From: Trissonchulus latispiculum | Taxonomy: Eukaryota > Nematoda > Enoplea > Enoplida > Ironidae | Direction of reading: 5' to 3' | Assembly: GCA_030248195.1 (NCBI GenBank) | Contig: JASAND010011123.1 | Span: forward strand, 29,500 to 93,499 | DNA: 64,000 bases | Shown here: positions 9,801 through 19,027 of the stretch, one piece after another | How positions within the stretch are numbered: position 1 is the first letter of the stretch | Layout of the letters: each line of letters begins with the position of its first letter | Program-made: the position numbers and the translations under genes | The notes under the pieces: model-generated | Database searches by the model: none | The model's input: only the letters and a program-made list of their open reading frames with translations | What the model was told of the DNA's origin: nothing

Positions 9801-12800
9801 TCCCGAATTTAATTGCCAAACACTCCTTATCATGGGTCGAATAGTTTTTCTCATGCTTTTTCAGCGACCTAGCAGCGTAAGCGACCGGATGTTCACGGCC
9901 ATCTTCCTGCGTCTGAGACAGAACTACTCCTAAACCCAAATCCGAAGCGTCCGTGTGCAAAACAAACGGTTCATTGATATCTGGATGAGCTAAAACTGGA
10001 GCCGACTTAAGAGCATCTTTCAAAGCCTGGAAGGCTTTCTGACAATCTGTGGTCCATTTAAACTTAATATCCTTTCTTTTCAGCTGGTACAATGGATTAG
10101 CTAGCGACGCAAAACCCTTAATGAACTTAGCGTAGTAGGCACACATCCCTAGGAAACTTTCTACTTCTTTGACAGTCTTCGGAACTGCGAACTCATCAAT
10201 GGCCTTGACTCTGTCAGCCAACGGCTCAACTCCACGCGGTGAAATAATGTGGCCTAAATACTTTACTTCCTTCTGCAGGAAGCTACACTTATCTGTGTTC
10301 AATTTCAGGTCAGCCGCCTGCAACCTATCAAAAATTTCCTGCATTATCTCGAGATGTTCCTCAAATGTCTTGGAAAAGATCAGGATATCATCGATATAGA
10401 TGATGCACTTTTTCCACTGTAGGTCCCCGAGAACACGCTCCATACAGCGCTGGAAATTACCCGGCGCCGACTTTAATCCGAATGGAAGAACGTTATACTC
10501 AAATTGACCATGGAAAGTGTTGAACGCGGCTTTCGCTCGCGACTCCTCATCTAACTCGATCTGGTTGAAACCCTTATTCAAATCCAAGGTACTGAAGAAA
10601 TTAGCTCCTTTGAGAGCTGCTAACACATCATCTATTCTAGGCAACGGATAAATATCTGGCTGCGAAATCTTATTTACTCGACGAAAATCCACACATAGGC
10701 GCCATTTTCCATTTGGCTTCGGCACATACAACATGGGAGAAGCCCAGGGGCTCTGAGACGGACGGATGAATCCATTCTTGAGCATATCCTTCAATTCTTC
10801 AAGAAGAACTTCCCTGAGATGAACTGGCAACCTATACGGAGGTGAGTAAATCGGTGCATGAGCACCCGTGTTAATCGTAGCCTTAAATACCGAACACTTG
10901 CCTACGTCGAAAGGATGATGCGAAAAGGCCATCTCATTCTTTCCCAAGATTCTGACGAACTGATCTACTTGCTTCGGCGTAAGCTCTGCCGTTGGTTTCG
11001 GCATTTCCTTAAACACTTCTGGCAACTGGTCCAAGGTAGACAAAGGTTCTACTGCCTTAGGCAACTTAGATCTCTGTTCCAAATATCCTGGGGACGATAA
11101 CGCATGATTAAGCCTTAGAACCCTATCATCTGCAGACCTCACATAAAAGCAACTGTAACTGTGCTTGTTACTTTCTTGCAATTCACCTGCTGGAACGTCT
11201 GGCCTACAAGTACCTAGCGATTCTTTGGCATACAATTTCACTGATTGATTGGAATAATTCTCGACACAAACTAAAATTATCTTATCGTCCAACCTAACTC
11301 TAGCCGGCATACAAGCAATCGGCTTCTCTGGATTCTCCGCAGGTTCAAACTTAGTTGGGTGAGGTTCAAAATCACCCTCAACTTTCAAAACGACATCTGG
11401 AGGTATTTCTACCATTGCGTTAACAATCGCCCTGGAACACGGTGGTAACACGAAATCCTCAATCATGGAAACCCTATACAAGCTATCCAATGGATGCTGA
11501 GGCGTAGAAATTGGAACCACGAACTTTCCTGGCGGTGTCACCGAATTTATGCGAATTTCGTTATTATGAACATCCAATTCAAAAGAAGCATCGAACCTAG
11601 AGAGAAAATCTGTGCCCAGGAGGATATCCTGCGGCGAAGTCGGACTAACATAAAATGTATGCGGAACTGGTGGGTGACTAGGACACCCTGCAAACGTTAC
11701 CATGGTCTGAATCTTATGTGTAATTGGGATCCTATGTCCTGTGGCTGAAACGCTCCATTCCTTTTCCTCCAGCCTGGTAACTGGCATTTTATTCTCAATG
11801 ACTACATGCTCAGCAATCAATGTAACGTTGGCACCTGTGTCTAAAATGGCTGGAACAACTGAGTCGAATAATTTCAAATCTATTAACATGGGAGACGAGG
11901 TATGCAAGAAATAAACCCTAGGATCGCAAACTGACTTCCTCTTAAGGCTGGGCAATGGCACCTCAGCAACTGGAAAGGGAACGTCAATATTCACTTCCTC
12001 TTGCACCACAATCCTATTCCTATTCTGAGGAGACAAAGAACTATCGTTGCTACGCTGACGAGATGAACTACATCTATCAGAATCTGAGTCTACGACCTCT
12101 ACCCTGCGCGGGGAGCGTCTGAGAGTAACCATTTCCCTATTTGAACCTGACTCAGCCGAGGCCGCCTCACCTGAGGGGCCAGGCCTATTACAGCTTCCAT
12201 ACCGCGGTGCCCTTCCTCGAGGAGGAGGCCCTCGGTTGTTATCATTGTCATCATCTCCTGCGTCATCGTCACTAAAATGATCTGCGAATCTGGCTCTTCT
12301 CTGGGGTGAACGATTATTACCGGGCTCTGTGGCCCCAAAATGACTATATAACCACTGTGCAAATAGCTGACAACAATCCTGATACCAAGTCCAAAACTCA
12401 TCTCTAAGCGGAGCCAAACAAGGAGAAAACCATATAACTATAACCATCAAGACGATGACGACAATACAAACTATAAGGAGAGCTGTTTTCATGTGCAAGT
12501 CCAATTCTGGAAGTAACAAACCCTCTTTCTCATGGTACTTAGCAATAAGGTTCTTTGCCATGTTATTCTCATATTCAGCACGTGCCAAATCCGTATATCG
12601 GAGAGGAATAACATCTAGCTTAGGTGCCTCATAGGGTTTCATTCCTGACTTAATTTCTATGGAATGCTGAACGGTCTCAATCGCACTAGTTAATACTAAA
12701 TTTCCAACAATTATATGGTTGTAACGGCCGTGTTCTAGCCAGACCACGCCATTTTCCGGAACCTTTATGCGCTCAGCATGTGAGACATGCTGCAACTGCG

Positions 12801-15800
12801 GAGTCTGAGTTAACAGAATCTCCGAATGACCGGTCCGAATAAGAATTCCTGCCGGCGTCGACGCATACTCCGTTTCCATAGTCATTGCCCTAACTAACAT
12901 GTGCTCTTTGCACTGATCCACGCTTTCTGTTTGCGGATCAATGATAGCTCTAAGACAAACCGACTGTGGAGAAGTTACGTAAGCACTAGGTTCACACAAC
13001 CACAAACCTACTGAAGAACGGCACTCATGAAGCTTAACTTCTGCGAAACCACCTTCTGCTTTAGGATTCAACTGCTGGATGTACTTAGGCAAGGGTGCCT
13101 TCATGTGCGACTGAGACCTGGGAACATGATAGCCAACGTTACTAGTTTCATACAAAGGTCGAATCTCCTGGAAAGTAGGTACTGGGATTTCTAAGATGAA
13201 ACCGAAAACTAACTTATACAAATCAATTTGCACTGGGAAAATCTTACCAAACCTGTAGACTAAACTAGGTTCTTCCCTGAGAACTGACCTATTCAACTGA
13301 GCATGAGTCTGCACAATATTTCTCAGAATCTTCAAATTAATCAAGCTGGGTGAAATCTTTCCGTCTAGTCCTGCCTGCATCACACTATCTATACTGTGTT
13401 TCAATGCTTCTCGGAAATTACTAATGATCAAACTGTGATGGACGAATCTAGTGTACAAATATGCCTCACATCTGGCAGAATTTACTACATCTGTTATCTG
13501 CCTCATGGAATGATGAAGAAATGCGTAAACCTGTTCGTTCGCCTCAACCATTTTCTCAAATGCCACCTGGTGTTCCGCAATTTGAGCATATAACTTATGA
13601 CTAGCCTCTATGATAGCGTTCACCTTATTCTGCAACCGATTAATGTGCATACTATTAGCTATAGTGGCACTGAGTCCTCCAAGTCCTAAAGCACCCTTAA
13701 TAGCCGCAAATGCGATCTCAAACACTCCTCTCTTATGTCTAGTACCAACTGGTAACTCTGCACTAAATTCTCTAAAACCTCCTTCGGAAAATAGCGATTC
13801 ATTATACTGCTGATATTCAGGAACTGTTTGATCACACAACAAAGGACTTTTTCCACAGATGGTCTTCATAATTTGCGAATAATACCGGGTATTAAGTATG
13901 TCCCCATACATTTCACGATATTCCTCCTTAATCTCTTCTATGTGCGACTGCAAAAACTCATGGTGCGGGCAATACTCTGGAGCTCCTTCCTTGGTCCATT
14001 TCTTGCACTCTTCGCAAGCCTTCCCAGTCGCGGGGGCCGCGGCGGCACCGCTTTGCACACACATGTTACAGAAGAGCTCCCACGACGCGGTAGCATCGGC
14101 TCTCGGAGGATCCGGCATCCGGAAATGAATAAGCATGGGAATATACTCAGTATGCTGATAAGTAATAGCTAATCCCTTAGGCGAAAGTACTACACCCCAT
14201 TCTGTAGAAATCATAGAATTCATACCCATTAGTCTACTAGCGAACGTATTCCTGCCTTCAGCGGCACCAACTAATCCAAACAACGGAAAAATAACTGCAC
14301 ACAATATCAGAAGAACAAACCACAAACTTGGGGTATTTGGCAATTTCGATTTACTAGTCTTAGCCTTCCTATCAACTGTTGGGACAAACGGAGACTGAAC
14401 TGAAGACCTATCTAAACCTGGATCTAAAACTGGTTTTTCGACCACAGAAGGTATACTTTTGACTGGAGTTTTGGAACGCTCACGAATCCCTCTTTTCGAT
14501 TTTCGAGACGAACGAAGGCTAGCTGGTTCTGAATTAGCGCGCTGGCGCAATTTCCGACGAATAGGCTCTGTAGCCTCTGAATCCGTAGTCAAAACCGGGA
14601 ATTCTTTCTGAATTTTACGCATTCCATGAGACCAAATTTCCTGCCGGTGCAATGCTCTTTCCTTAGCATGCCTCTCGGCCCATTTCTGCCGTTCCATTTT
14701 CTTAGCCCTTTTGTTCTCCTTTTTCCTAATATCCTTCAGGAAACGACGAAGAAACTTAAGCTCTGCTGGAGTTAGACTAGAATCGTCCTCACTACTTTCT
14801 GAACTAGACGAATTCTTATAAGGAACTCGGCCCTTGGTCCTATCCTTTCTAGATGGCGGTTTCTCAAATCTTTCCCATGGCGGGCTTACTCCAGGCTGAG
14901 TAGCTCTATATGGCCAAGTGGGATCAAAATGTCTGGTAACGGGAACGTCAACAAAAACGGATGGTTTTAACCCATTTTGCTCACCGGTGTTAACTGAGCC
15001 CAGCAACTGTAGTTGCTTCTGCCTAACCTTCTCTGCCTTTGCCTGCCTTTTTTCCTCCTTTCTCTTTCTTTTGGCCTCTTTCCTGGCCTTCTTTGCAGTA
15101 GCTCGATCTTTGGCTTCCCTCTGCAACTGAGCAGCTATCTTAGCTTTAGCCTTTTTCTTAGACTTTCTCTGAACTGTGCCCACTGTAGATGCTCCTTGAC
15201 TGTCTACAGGTGGGATTACGGTAGCGGACGATCTACGGACATTTGCACTACTATTTCCCTGAATTGCCTTCTGAGGCACACTGGAGACCGGTAACTGTCG
15301 AGTCTGTTCCTGCAATTTCTGAATGAATGCCAAATTGTTCTGTTGCATCTCTGCAAGATCCTCTTTCATAGCCTTAACGCAGTTAGCCATCTCAAAACTT
15401 AAACCTGCTCCCACGTCCTGTGGAGCTTTTGCCTCAGTCATAGGCCTACTGAATTCCTTATCACTATATCTATTTTGGGCAACTGGAGCCCGAATTTGAG
15501 CCATATTTGCAGTAGTTCCATCGGGAACTTTCCTATTCCGTACCAAAGAATTATCAAAGCCTACAGTATCATAACTGAAATCACCAAACTGAACATCACT
15601 AGGAACTGAATTAGACACAACTGGAAACTGAACATTACTACCAACTGAACTAGACAAAACTGGAAACTGACTACTGAAACCTGGAGGCTTACTACAATAC
15701 TGATACGAATTACTAGAATTATCAACTGCAAATCCTTCTAAATTCGCGCTCAACTGAGAACTGGGAACAAAACTAGACTTGGAACTCTGAACCGAAGACT

Positions 15801-17982
15801 GAAAACTTTCTGCACTCTTTGCACTGTAGATTGGAACCTGATTCCTACTACTGACTGAACTGCTTTCTGGCACATTTGCTGATGGAAAACTCTCAAGACT
15901 CGACGAATCTGGAACAGGTCTCTCTGAACTGGGAACTTTCGAACTAGGCATGCGAACATAGTTAGGTCCATCAACCGGAGGCAGCACTTTTAGCTTCTCT
16001 GGTGGAGCTCGCGGTTTCACTGGATGAAAAGGGCTACCATAATCCATGGTCCCATTCGGCTGGCCTAGTCCCTTATACATTGTCGGAAGAACGGCCTTAA
16101 AATTCTCCTGATACGGCGCTGTCTCATACAGTTCCTTTTGGAGCTTTTGGGCCTCCAACTCTGCTCTATCCACAAAACCACCTACTTGCTCCTGAAGCCT
16201 CTCATATTCTAACCTAGCTTTTTCCTCCTGGTCCTTATCCATGACGAAATTCCCTGGATCTTTCTTACCTGATGGCATACGGTAATACGGAGGCTGTAAA
16301 TACTGTTCCGGGCCTAAATCCGCAATCTGCTGTTCTAACCTCGCAACTTCCGAAACTACTCGAGCCTCTGTTGCAGGGCGAGTAACAGTACCACTTAAAG
16401 GCATTTCAACCCCAGCTGACCTGGTGAACGCCTGAGGTCGATCATTAGCTCGAACATCTGCAAACCTGGAACCGTAGGGCGCATTTACAGCACCAACCGC
16501 CTCTTGCGGGGGCTTATACGCCGGTGGAGCCGGCAGGGCCAATGGCTGCCTCGGTGCAGGCAGAGCGGGTGCTGCCTGATGGCTACCGTAACCCTGATTC
16601 GACTGACTATTACCCTGGTTCGACTGATAATTCCGAGCACCGTCAACCTGGTTCCACTGTGTACCTGGACGCCTAAAGTTCCCTTGATTGCCATTCCAAC
16701 CACCGTTTCTCGGGTTCTGCGGTCCCCTATTACTGTAGCTAATAGCAGGCCTATAAGAACCACCACCTGGCTGTCGACACTGAAACTTAGAATGCCCATA
16801 GCGACCACAATTGAAACAAGTGTATTCTGGCGGAAAAGCCCTCTGCGGAACGTTCCTATTATTATTATTGCCTCGGTCTCTATCATTTCGCCTGGGACCA
16901 TTTCCTAACTTCAAGTCCTTAACCTCTGACACTAAAGCAGTAGTGCACTGAACAAGAGAACTAACAGTCGAAGCTAAAGCTGAAGAAGTGGCATTCTGCC
17001 CTATGACATTATCCTCTGGATTCAATTCAAGAAAAGCAGGCGTACCCTCGCCAGGATAGACGCCCTCAGCTTCCCTAGCCTTAGTTAAAGCCAGATTGTA
17101 ATCCTGAGTGTTCATGGGAACATGGGGTTTCAGTTCTCGCCGTAACCCCAACAAGAATAACCTAAGCTTCATAGCCATGACTAAAGGCGAATCTGCTTCT
17201 TTCTCCCAAGCTATCCTAGCGTACTTATGCAACCTGAGAGAAAAATCAGAAACTGTCTCTTTCGGACCCTGCTGGATGGAAAACATCTTAGCGGTCGCGT
17301 GCATACTGGTCAAAGGAGGAATCATAACACTACGAAGAACTGCCTTTGTTGCTTCCCAATCGTCCTTCCTGATGGCACCCGTTGGAAGCGCTGCAAAAAT
17401 ATCTGCTGCCCTACCTCTCAAAGATGAACTAATGCACAAAACTTTCTCCTCATCTGTCATCTTTAAACACTGCGCATGCCTAGCATAATTAAGCAAATGA
17501 TCGTCGAAATTCTCGGTCATCTTGCCTGAATAAATGGGCATATGGGAGATGGCATTTCCCATTGCCTGCGCCTGAATCGTGTCCGTAAATCTATCCATGG
17601 TTTCCTGAAACTTACTAGCCATCTGGTTGCTCTGCTGCGCTACTGTCATGGAAGCCTGAGCTATTAACCCTATCTGCTGACCAAGATCTAACTCCTGAAT
17701 CGGCGGTGCACTCGGCTCAACTGGAATAGATGCACGATGGCCTGCCTGCTGTCCATCGTCACCCACTTCACCGCCTTCATAATCGGAGTAAAAATCTTCC
17801 TGACTAGAATAACCCTCTGCCACTGCCTGCTGCTGCTGCTGCTGCCGTTGCCCCTTACTAGGGCGTACCTGCTGCTGAACTGAACTTGCCATCATATCTA
17901 CCCTATCAATTCTTTGCTGCAAATTGCCTAGAGTAGTAAATAGGGAATTACTAAGCTTAACTAGATCCACAACTGAAGACAA
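6862..17982 (-). CDS. Giant Gag-Env-Pro-RT-RH-IN-OTU polyprotein of a Ty3/gypsy-related element
   Basis: One uninterrupted frame of 3706 codons. Order: retrotransposon Gag capsid about 145-310; CCHC knuckle C389-x2-C-x4-H-x4-C402; Gln/Pro/Ser-rich linker; Lys/Arg-rich segment about 940-990; hydrophobic signal-like segment about 1221-1241; Env-like ectodomain with furin site R1415-H-K-R1418 followed by a glycine/alanine fusion peptide; membrane anchor about 1833-1856; aspartic protease D2048-T-G-A; RT with YIDD at 2529-2532 and a Ty3-type RNase H; integrase with an HHCC finger about 3070-3115, a D,D,E core and a GPY segment near 3375; OTU protease with D3544-G-N-C3547 and H3664. The frame opens at a TTG behind a strong acceptor (TTTTTGTCTTCAG), so the N-terminus may come from an upstream exon; the first internal ATG pair is codons 30-31. 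Env between Gag and protease is highly unusual. The hydrophobic segments would put Env in the lumen and Gag and Pol in the cytosol. Confidence 0.9.
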   Translation of the reverse strand: MSSVVDLVKLSNSLFTTLGNLQQRIDRVDMMASSVQQQVRPSKGQRQQQQQQAVAEGYSSQEDFYSDYEGGEVGDDGQQAGHRASIPVEPSAPPIQELDLGQQIGLIAQASMTVAQQSNQMASKFQETMDRFTDTIQAQAMGNAISHMPIYSGKMTENFDDHLLNYARHAQCLKMTDEEKVLCISSSLRGRAADIFAALPTGAIRKDDWEATKAVLRSVMIPPLTSMHATAKMFSIQQGPKETVSDFSLRLHKYARIAWEKEADSPLVMAMKLRLFLLGLRRELKPHVPMNTQDYNLALTKAREAEGVYPGEGTPAFLELNPEDNVIGQNATSSALASTVSSLVQCTTALVSEVKDLKLGNGPRRNDRDRGNNNNRNVPQRAFPPEYTCFNCGRYGHSKFQCRQPGGGSYRPAISYSNRGPQNPRNGGWNGNQGNFRRPGTQWNQVDGARNYQSNQGNSQSNQGYGSHQAAPALPAPRQPLALPAPPAYKPPQEAVGAVNAPYGSRFADVRANDRPQAFTRSAGVEMPLSGTVTRPATEARVVSEVARLEQQIADLGPEQYLQPPYYRMPSGKKDPGNFVMDKDQEEKARLEYERLQEQVGGFVDRAELEAQKLQKELYETAPYQENFKAVLPTMYKGLGQPNGTMDYGSPFHPVKPRAPPEKLKVLPPVDGPNYVRMPSSKVPSSERPVPDSSSLESFPSANVPESSSVSSRNQVPIYSAKSAESFQSSVQSSKSSFVPSSQLSANLEGFAVDNSSNSYQYCSKPPGFSSQFPVLSSSVGSNVQFPVVSNSVPSDVQFGDFSYDTVGFDNSLVRNRKVPDGTTANMAQIRAPVAQNRYSDKEFSRPMTEAKAPQDVGAGLSFEMANCVKAMKEDLAEMQQNNLAFIQKLQEQTRQLPVSSVPQKAIQGNSSANVRRSSATVIPPVDSQGASTVGTVQRKSKKKAKAKIAAQLQREAKDRATAKKARKEAKRKRKEEKRQAKAEKVRQKQLQLLGSVNTGEQNGLKPSVFVDVPVTRHFDPTWPYRATQPGVSPPWERFEKPPSRKDRTKGRVPYKNSSSSESSEDDSSLTPAELKFLRRFLKDIRKKENKRAKKMERQKWAERHAKERALHRQEIWSHGMRKIQKEFPVLTTDSEATEPIRRKLRQRANSEPASLRSSRKSKRGIRERSKTPVKSIPSVVEKPVLDPGLDRSSVQSPFVPTVDRKAKTSKSKLPNTPSLWFVLLILCAVIFPLFGLVGAAEGRNTFASRLMGMNSMISTEWGVVLSPKGLAITYQHTEYIPMLIHFRMPDPPRADATASWELFCNMCVQSGAAAAPATGKACEECKKWTKEGAPEYCPHHEFLQSHIEEIKEEYREMYGDILNTRYYSQIMKTICGKSPLLCDQTVPEYQQYNESLFSEGGFREFSAELPVGTRHKRGVFEIAFAAIKGALGLGGLSATIANSMHINRLQNKVNAIIEASHKLYAQIAEHQVAFEKMVEANEQVYAFLHHSMRQITDVVNSARCEAYLYTRFVHHSLIISNFREALKHSIDSVMQAGLDGKISPSLINLKILRNIVQTHAQLNRSVLREEPSLVYRFGKIFPVQIDLYKLVFGFILEIPVPTFQEIRPLYETSNVGYHVPRSQSHMKAPLPKYIQQLNPKAEGGFAEVKLHECRSSVGLWLCEPSAYVTSPQSVCLRAIIDPQTESVDQCKEHMLVRAMTMETEYASTPAGILIRTGHSEILLTQTPQLQHVSHAERIKVPENGVVWLEHGRYNHIIVGNLVLTSAIETVQHSIEIKSGMKPYEAPKLDVIPLRYTDLARAEYENNMAKNLIAKYHEKEGLLLPELDLHMKTALLIVCIVVIVLMVIVIWFSPCLAPLRDEFWTWYQDCCQLFAQWLYSHFGATEPGNNRSPQRRARFADHFSDDDAGDDDNDNNRGPPPRGRAPRYGSCNRPGPSGEAASAESGSNREMVTLRRSPRRVEVVDSDSDRCSSSRQRSNDSSLSPQNRNRIVVQEEVNIDVPFPVAEVPLPSLKRKSVCDPRVYFLHTSSPMLIDLKLFDSVVPAILDTGANVTLIAEHVVIENKMPVTRLEEKEWSVSATGHRIPITHKIQTMVTFAGCPSHPPVPHTFYVSPTSPQDILLGTDFLSRFDASFELDVHNNEIRINSVTPPGKFVVPISTPQHPLDSLYRVSMIEDFVLPPCSRAIVNAMVEIPPDVVLKVEGDFEPHPTKFEPAENPEKPIACMPARVRLDDKIILVCVENYSNQSVKLYAKESLGTCRPDVPAGELQESNKHSYSCFYVRSADDRVLRLNHALSSPGYLEQRSKLPKAVEPLSTLDQLPEVFKEMPKPTAELTPKQVDQFVRILGKNEMAFSHHPFDVGKCSVFKATINTGAHAPIYSPPYRLPVHLREVLLEELKDMLKNGFIRPSQSPWASPMLYVPKPNGKWRLCVDFRRVNKISQPDIYPLPRIDDVLAALKGANFFSTLDLNKGFNQIELDEESRAKAAFNTFHGQFEYNVLPFGLKSAPGNFQRCMERVLGDLQWKKCIIYIDDILIFSKTFEEHLEIMQEIFDRLQAADLKLNTDKCSFLQKEVKYLGHIISPRGVEPLADRVKAIDEFAVPKTVKEVESFLGMCAYYAKFIKGFASLANPLYQLKRKDIKFKWTTDCQKAFQALKDALKSAPVLAHPDINEPFVLHTDASDLGLGVVLSQTQEDGREHPVAYAARSLKKHEKNYSTHDKECLAIKFGIQHFRHFLYGGPPFLVVTDHSALRWLMSAPPENSRLARWRVELSEYTFDIKHRPGKANRNADGLSRNPYFKDIAGPKPVSALNARVVTPPVTPEIADQLVGVVNMVLLKASYSVPQVYAVRRSARKARQAQQAQHSLDEVVAQMHEVNLHEINQAEAEAAAESVMAPGPGSMLAVDVPAEGELLDLDLKEQELDVLKGVPHVEAEIRDPADQDDASVAATVSTGSWGSSLWKPSAEAAEDQNKPAEVPQDPTSDLPIEEPLFLTNTIWEHLVEQQRADPFFSSIRDYLENDILPPNFTRAVKVVATAQDFFLEDDILYRLYKARDETRRQLAVPLQLRSHVLLAAHDSPLAGHLGVARTHARVLNNYWWPQCYATVRDWVASCRLCMAHKKPQRKKNTHLHTIPPTEPFDRVHVDIMDLRRPSVHGHRYIITFIDAFSKYVISVPVRVASALVTAFTFVEHVLLKFGAPRKLVSDQGPQFVSALNKAICQLADVKKVETTKYNPSSNGQVERWHRTLKHMLATAVEEHIDWDRMVPYCTFAYNTSVHASTGDTPFYLSHGWDPTLPNSYKLVQPGSYHRVPDYVVQVSEGLRKAWRLARDHIQAAQTAQERNYNRGIRQLAFLEGDLVMVQTPQRAKDRISHKLIAPYTGPYRIVSVRPPVAHVRLANDRRARVHAVNFRRLKPARTPHVLPTVPNDYLVGGLEADPNVELDLDQSDSDLEEPEEVPRARTPDLYRAVDEFPDALVDEIPDAHVDEDIEFMAEAVVKRMWVPVDNEWLIVQSQRWDDPYIGHHQHLADWGTENVLTYPTVVQDVVGDGNCFYRVIAHVLFNTEHDYNKVREFLARYVESDPRIRQKIDDYHGSDKPYDIETITKDGTYATELEIHIAAAALNTIISTYTNPREDNYWVWQEFRPTFIGIEPDHDQRTIYIWHVDRNHYMYVLDVARGATKPFHQTHPEVIQSYAAALRPVTRSRRKGKH

Positions 17983-18000
17983 AAACTATAAAAGTGTAGG
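17968..18000 (-). promoter_or_regulatory. Splice acceptor at the 5' edge of the polyprotein frame
   Basis: The minus strand reads TATAGTTTTTGTCTTCAG and then the polyprotein frame. The frame has no ATG here, so splicing from a leader exon that supplies the start codon, or initiation at Met30/31, would both explain the layout. Position-based inference. Confidence 0.45.
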
Positions 18001-18655
18001 AAACAAAAATAGGAAACTGGGAAAAAGTGATCCTAAAATGACTTAGAATGAGCTACAGTAAGACTAAATTAAGTAGCTACTGGTACGAGCCAATTAATTA
18101 AACTACAAATTTTGACAAGCAAACAAACACTTAGTCAAACCAACCAAACACAATACAGATTAAAAAGGAGGCACAAAAACACGAGGAAAAAATACTGGAA
18201 GTAAAAGTTGTACCTAGACGACACTAACAAAAATGGAATCCTAACAGTAAGACTAGAACCTCTTCTTACTTATGCAATAAGATCTGATTCACCTGAATTA
18301 CCGTAATCAGCAAGGAATACTGGTCCTCACTGGGGGCTCCAAAAACTATTGCTGTAGTGCTATGGACAAAATAAAAGACTGTATTTTGTATGATTTTAGG
18401 GCTCCAAAAGGTAGCACTGGTAAGCACTGGTTTTAGATTGAAAGTTGAAAAGGCTGAGAGAGCACCGGGGTCGGTGGTACCCTGTTCTCAGCGACACACA
18501 CTCTAATTTCGAAGCACTAACAGCAATGCGAACAGACGAGACGACTCGGTCGACTCTTAGATCCTTCGGACTAAGTAGCCTGGTTTTGGTCTACCCAATC
18601 CGGGATTTGTCCGCGTTAGGTCGTGAGTTCGAATCCTCTTAAGCTCCGTTTCCGT

Positions 18656-19027
18656 CTAAGGCCAATACACGTCTAGGGAACAGCTGTCGTGTTCAACAGA
18701 CGCCCACAAGTCAGTGCCTTCTGGAATCAGGCAGAAGATCAACACCTCTTGCTCAGTACAACTGTCACACTTCCAGGGGAAATGTTTAGGCACAAAGTCC
18801 TCAGTGCCTGGAATTGCCTCGTAAGCTCCCTCAACTATCTGGTCTACGTTCCAGGGACGCAGACAACCGCAAACTACAATAGGATGAATTAAACTAAGAG
18901 TCTCTTCGCTCTGATGCTGGAATGCCTCTAGCTCAAAACTAACTGTTAACTCTGTACCGCAATTCTCGCACTCTAACTTGCAGTGAGATAATACAGGCAC
19001 AAATTCTGCCAGCGTGATATAGGCCAA
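18656..19027 (-). CDS. Hypothetical small Cys-rich ORF upstream of gag
   Basis: An open frame of 123 codons in the leader of the giant element. It has no ATG (it opens at TTG after an in-frame stop), so if translated it is a spliced exon. The product is acidic, with a CKLECENC cluster near residue 16, a CGC near 53 and a WKCDSC pair near 86-91. This spacing resembles a zinc-ribbon. No family is recognised. The amino-acid make-up looks protein-like rather than random, but coding status is unproven. Alternatives are a leader exon joined to Gag or a chance frame. Confidence 0.35.
   Translation of the reverse strand: MAYITLAEFVPVLSHCKLECENCGTELTVSFELEAFQHQSEETLSLIHPIVVCGCLRPWNVDQIVEGAYEAIPGTEDFVPKHFPWKCDSCTEQEVLIFCLIPEGTDLWASVEHDSCSLDVYWP

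Noticed and set aside
18541..18650. tRNA-like stretch with GAGTTCGAATCCTC and GTCCGCGT, reminiscent of a leucine tRNA
   Set aside because: The T-stem does not pair well, no matching acceptor stem and no CCA end are found. It may be a decayed tRNA-derived piece or chance.
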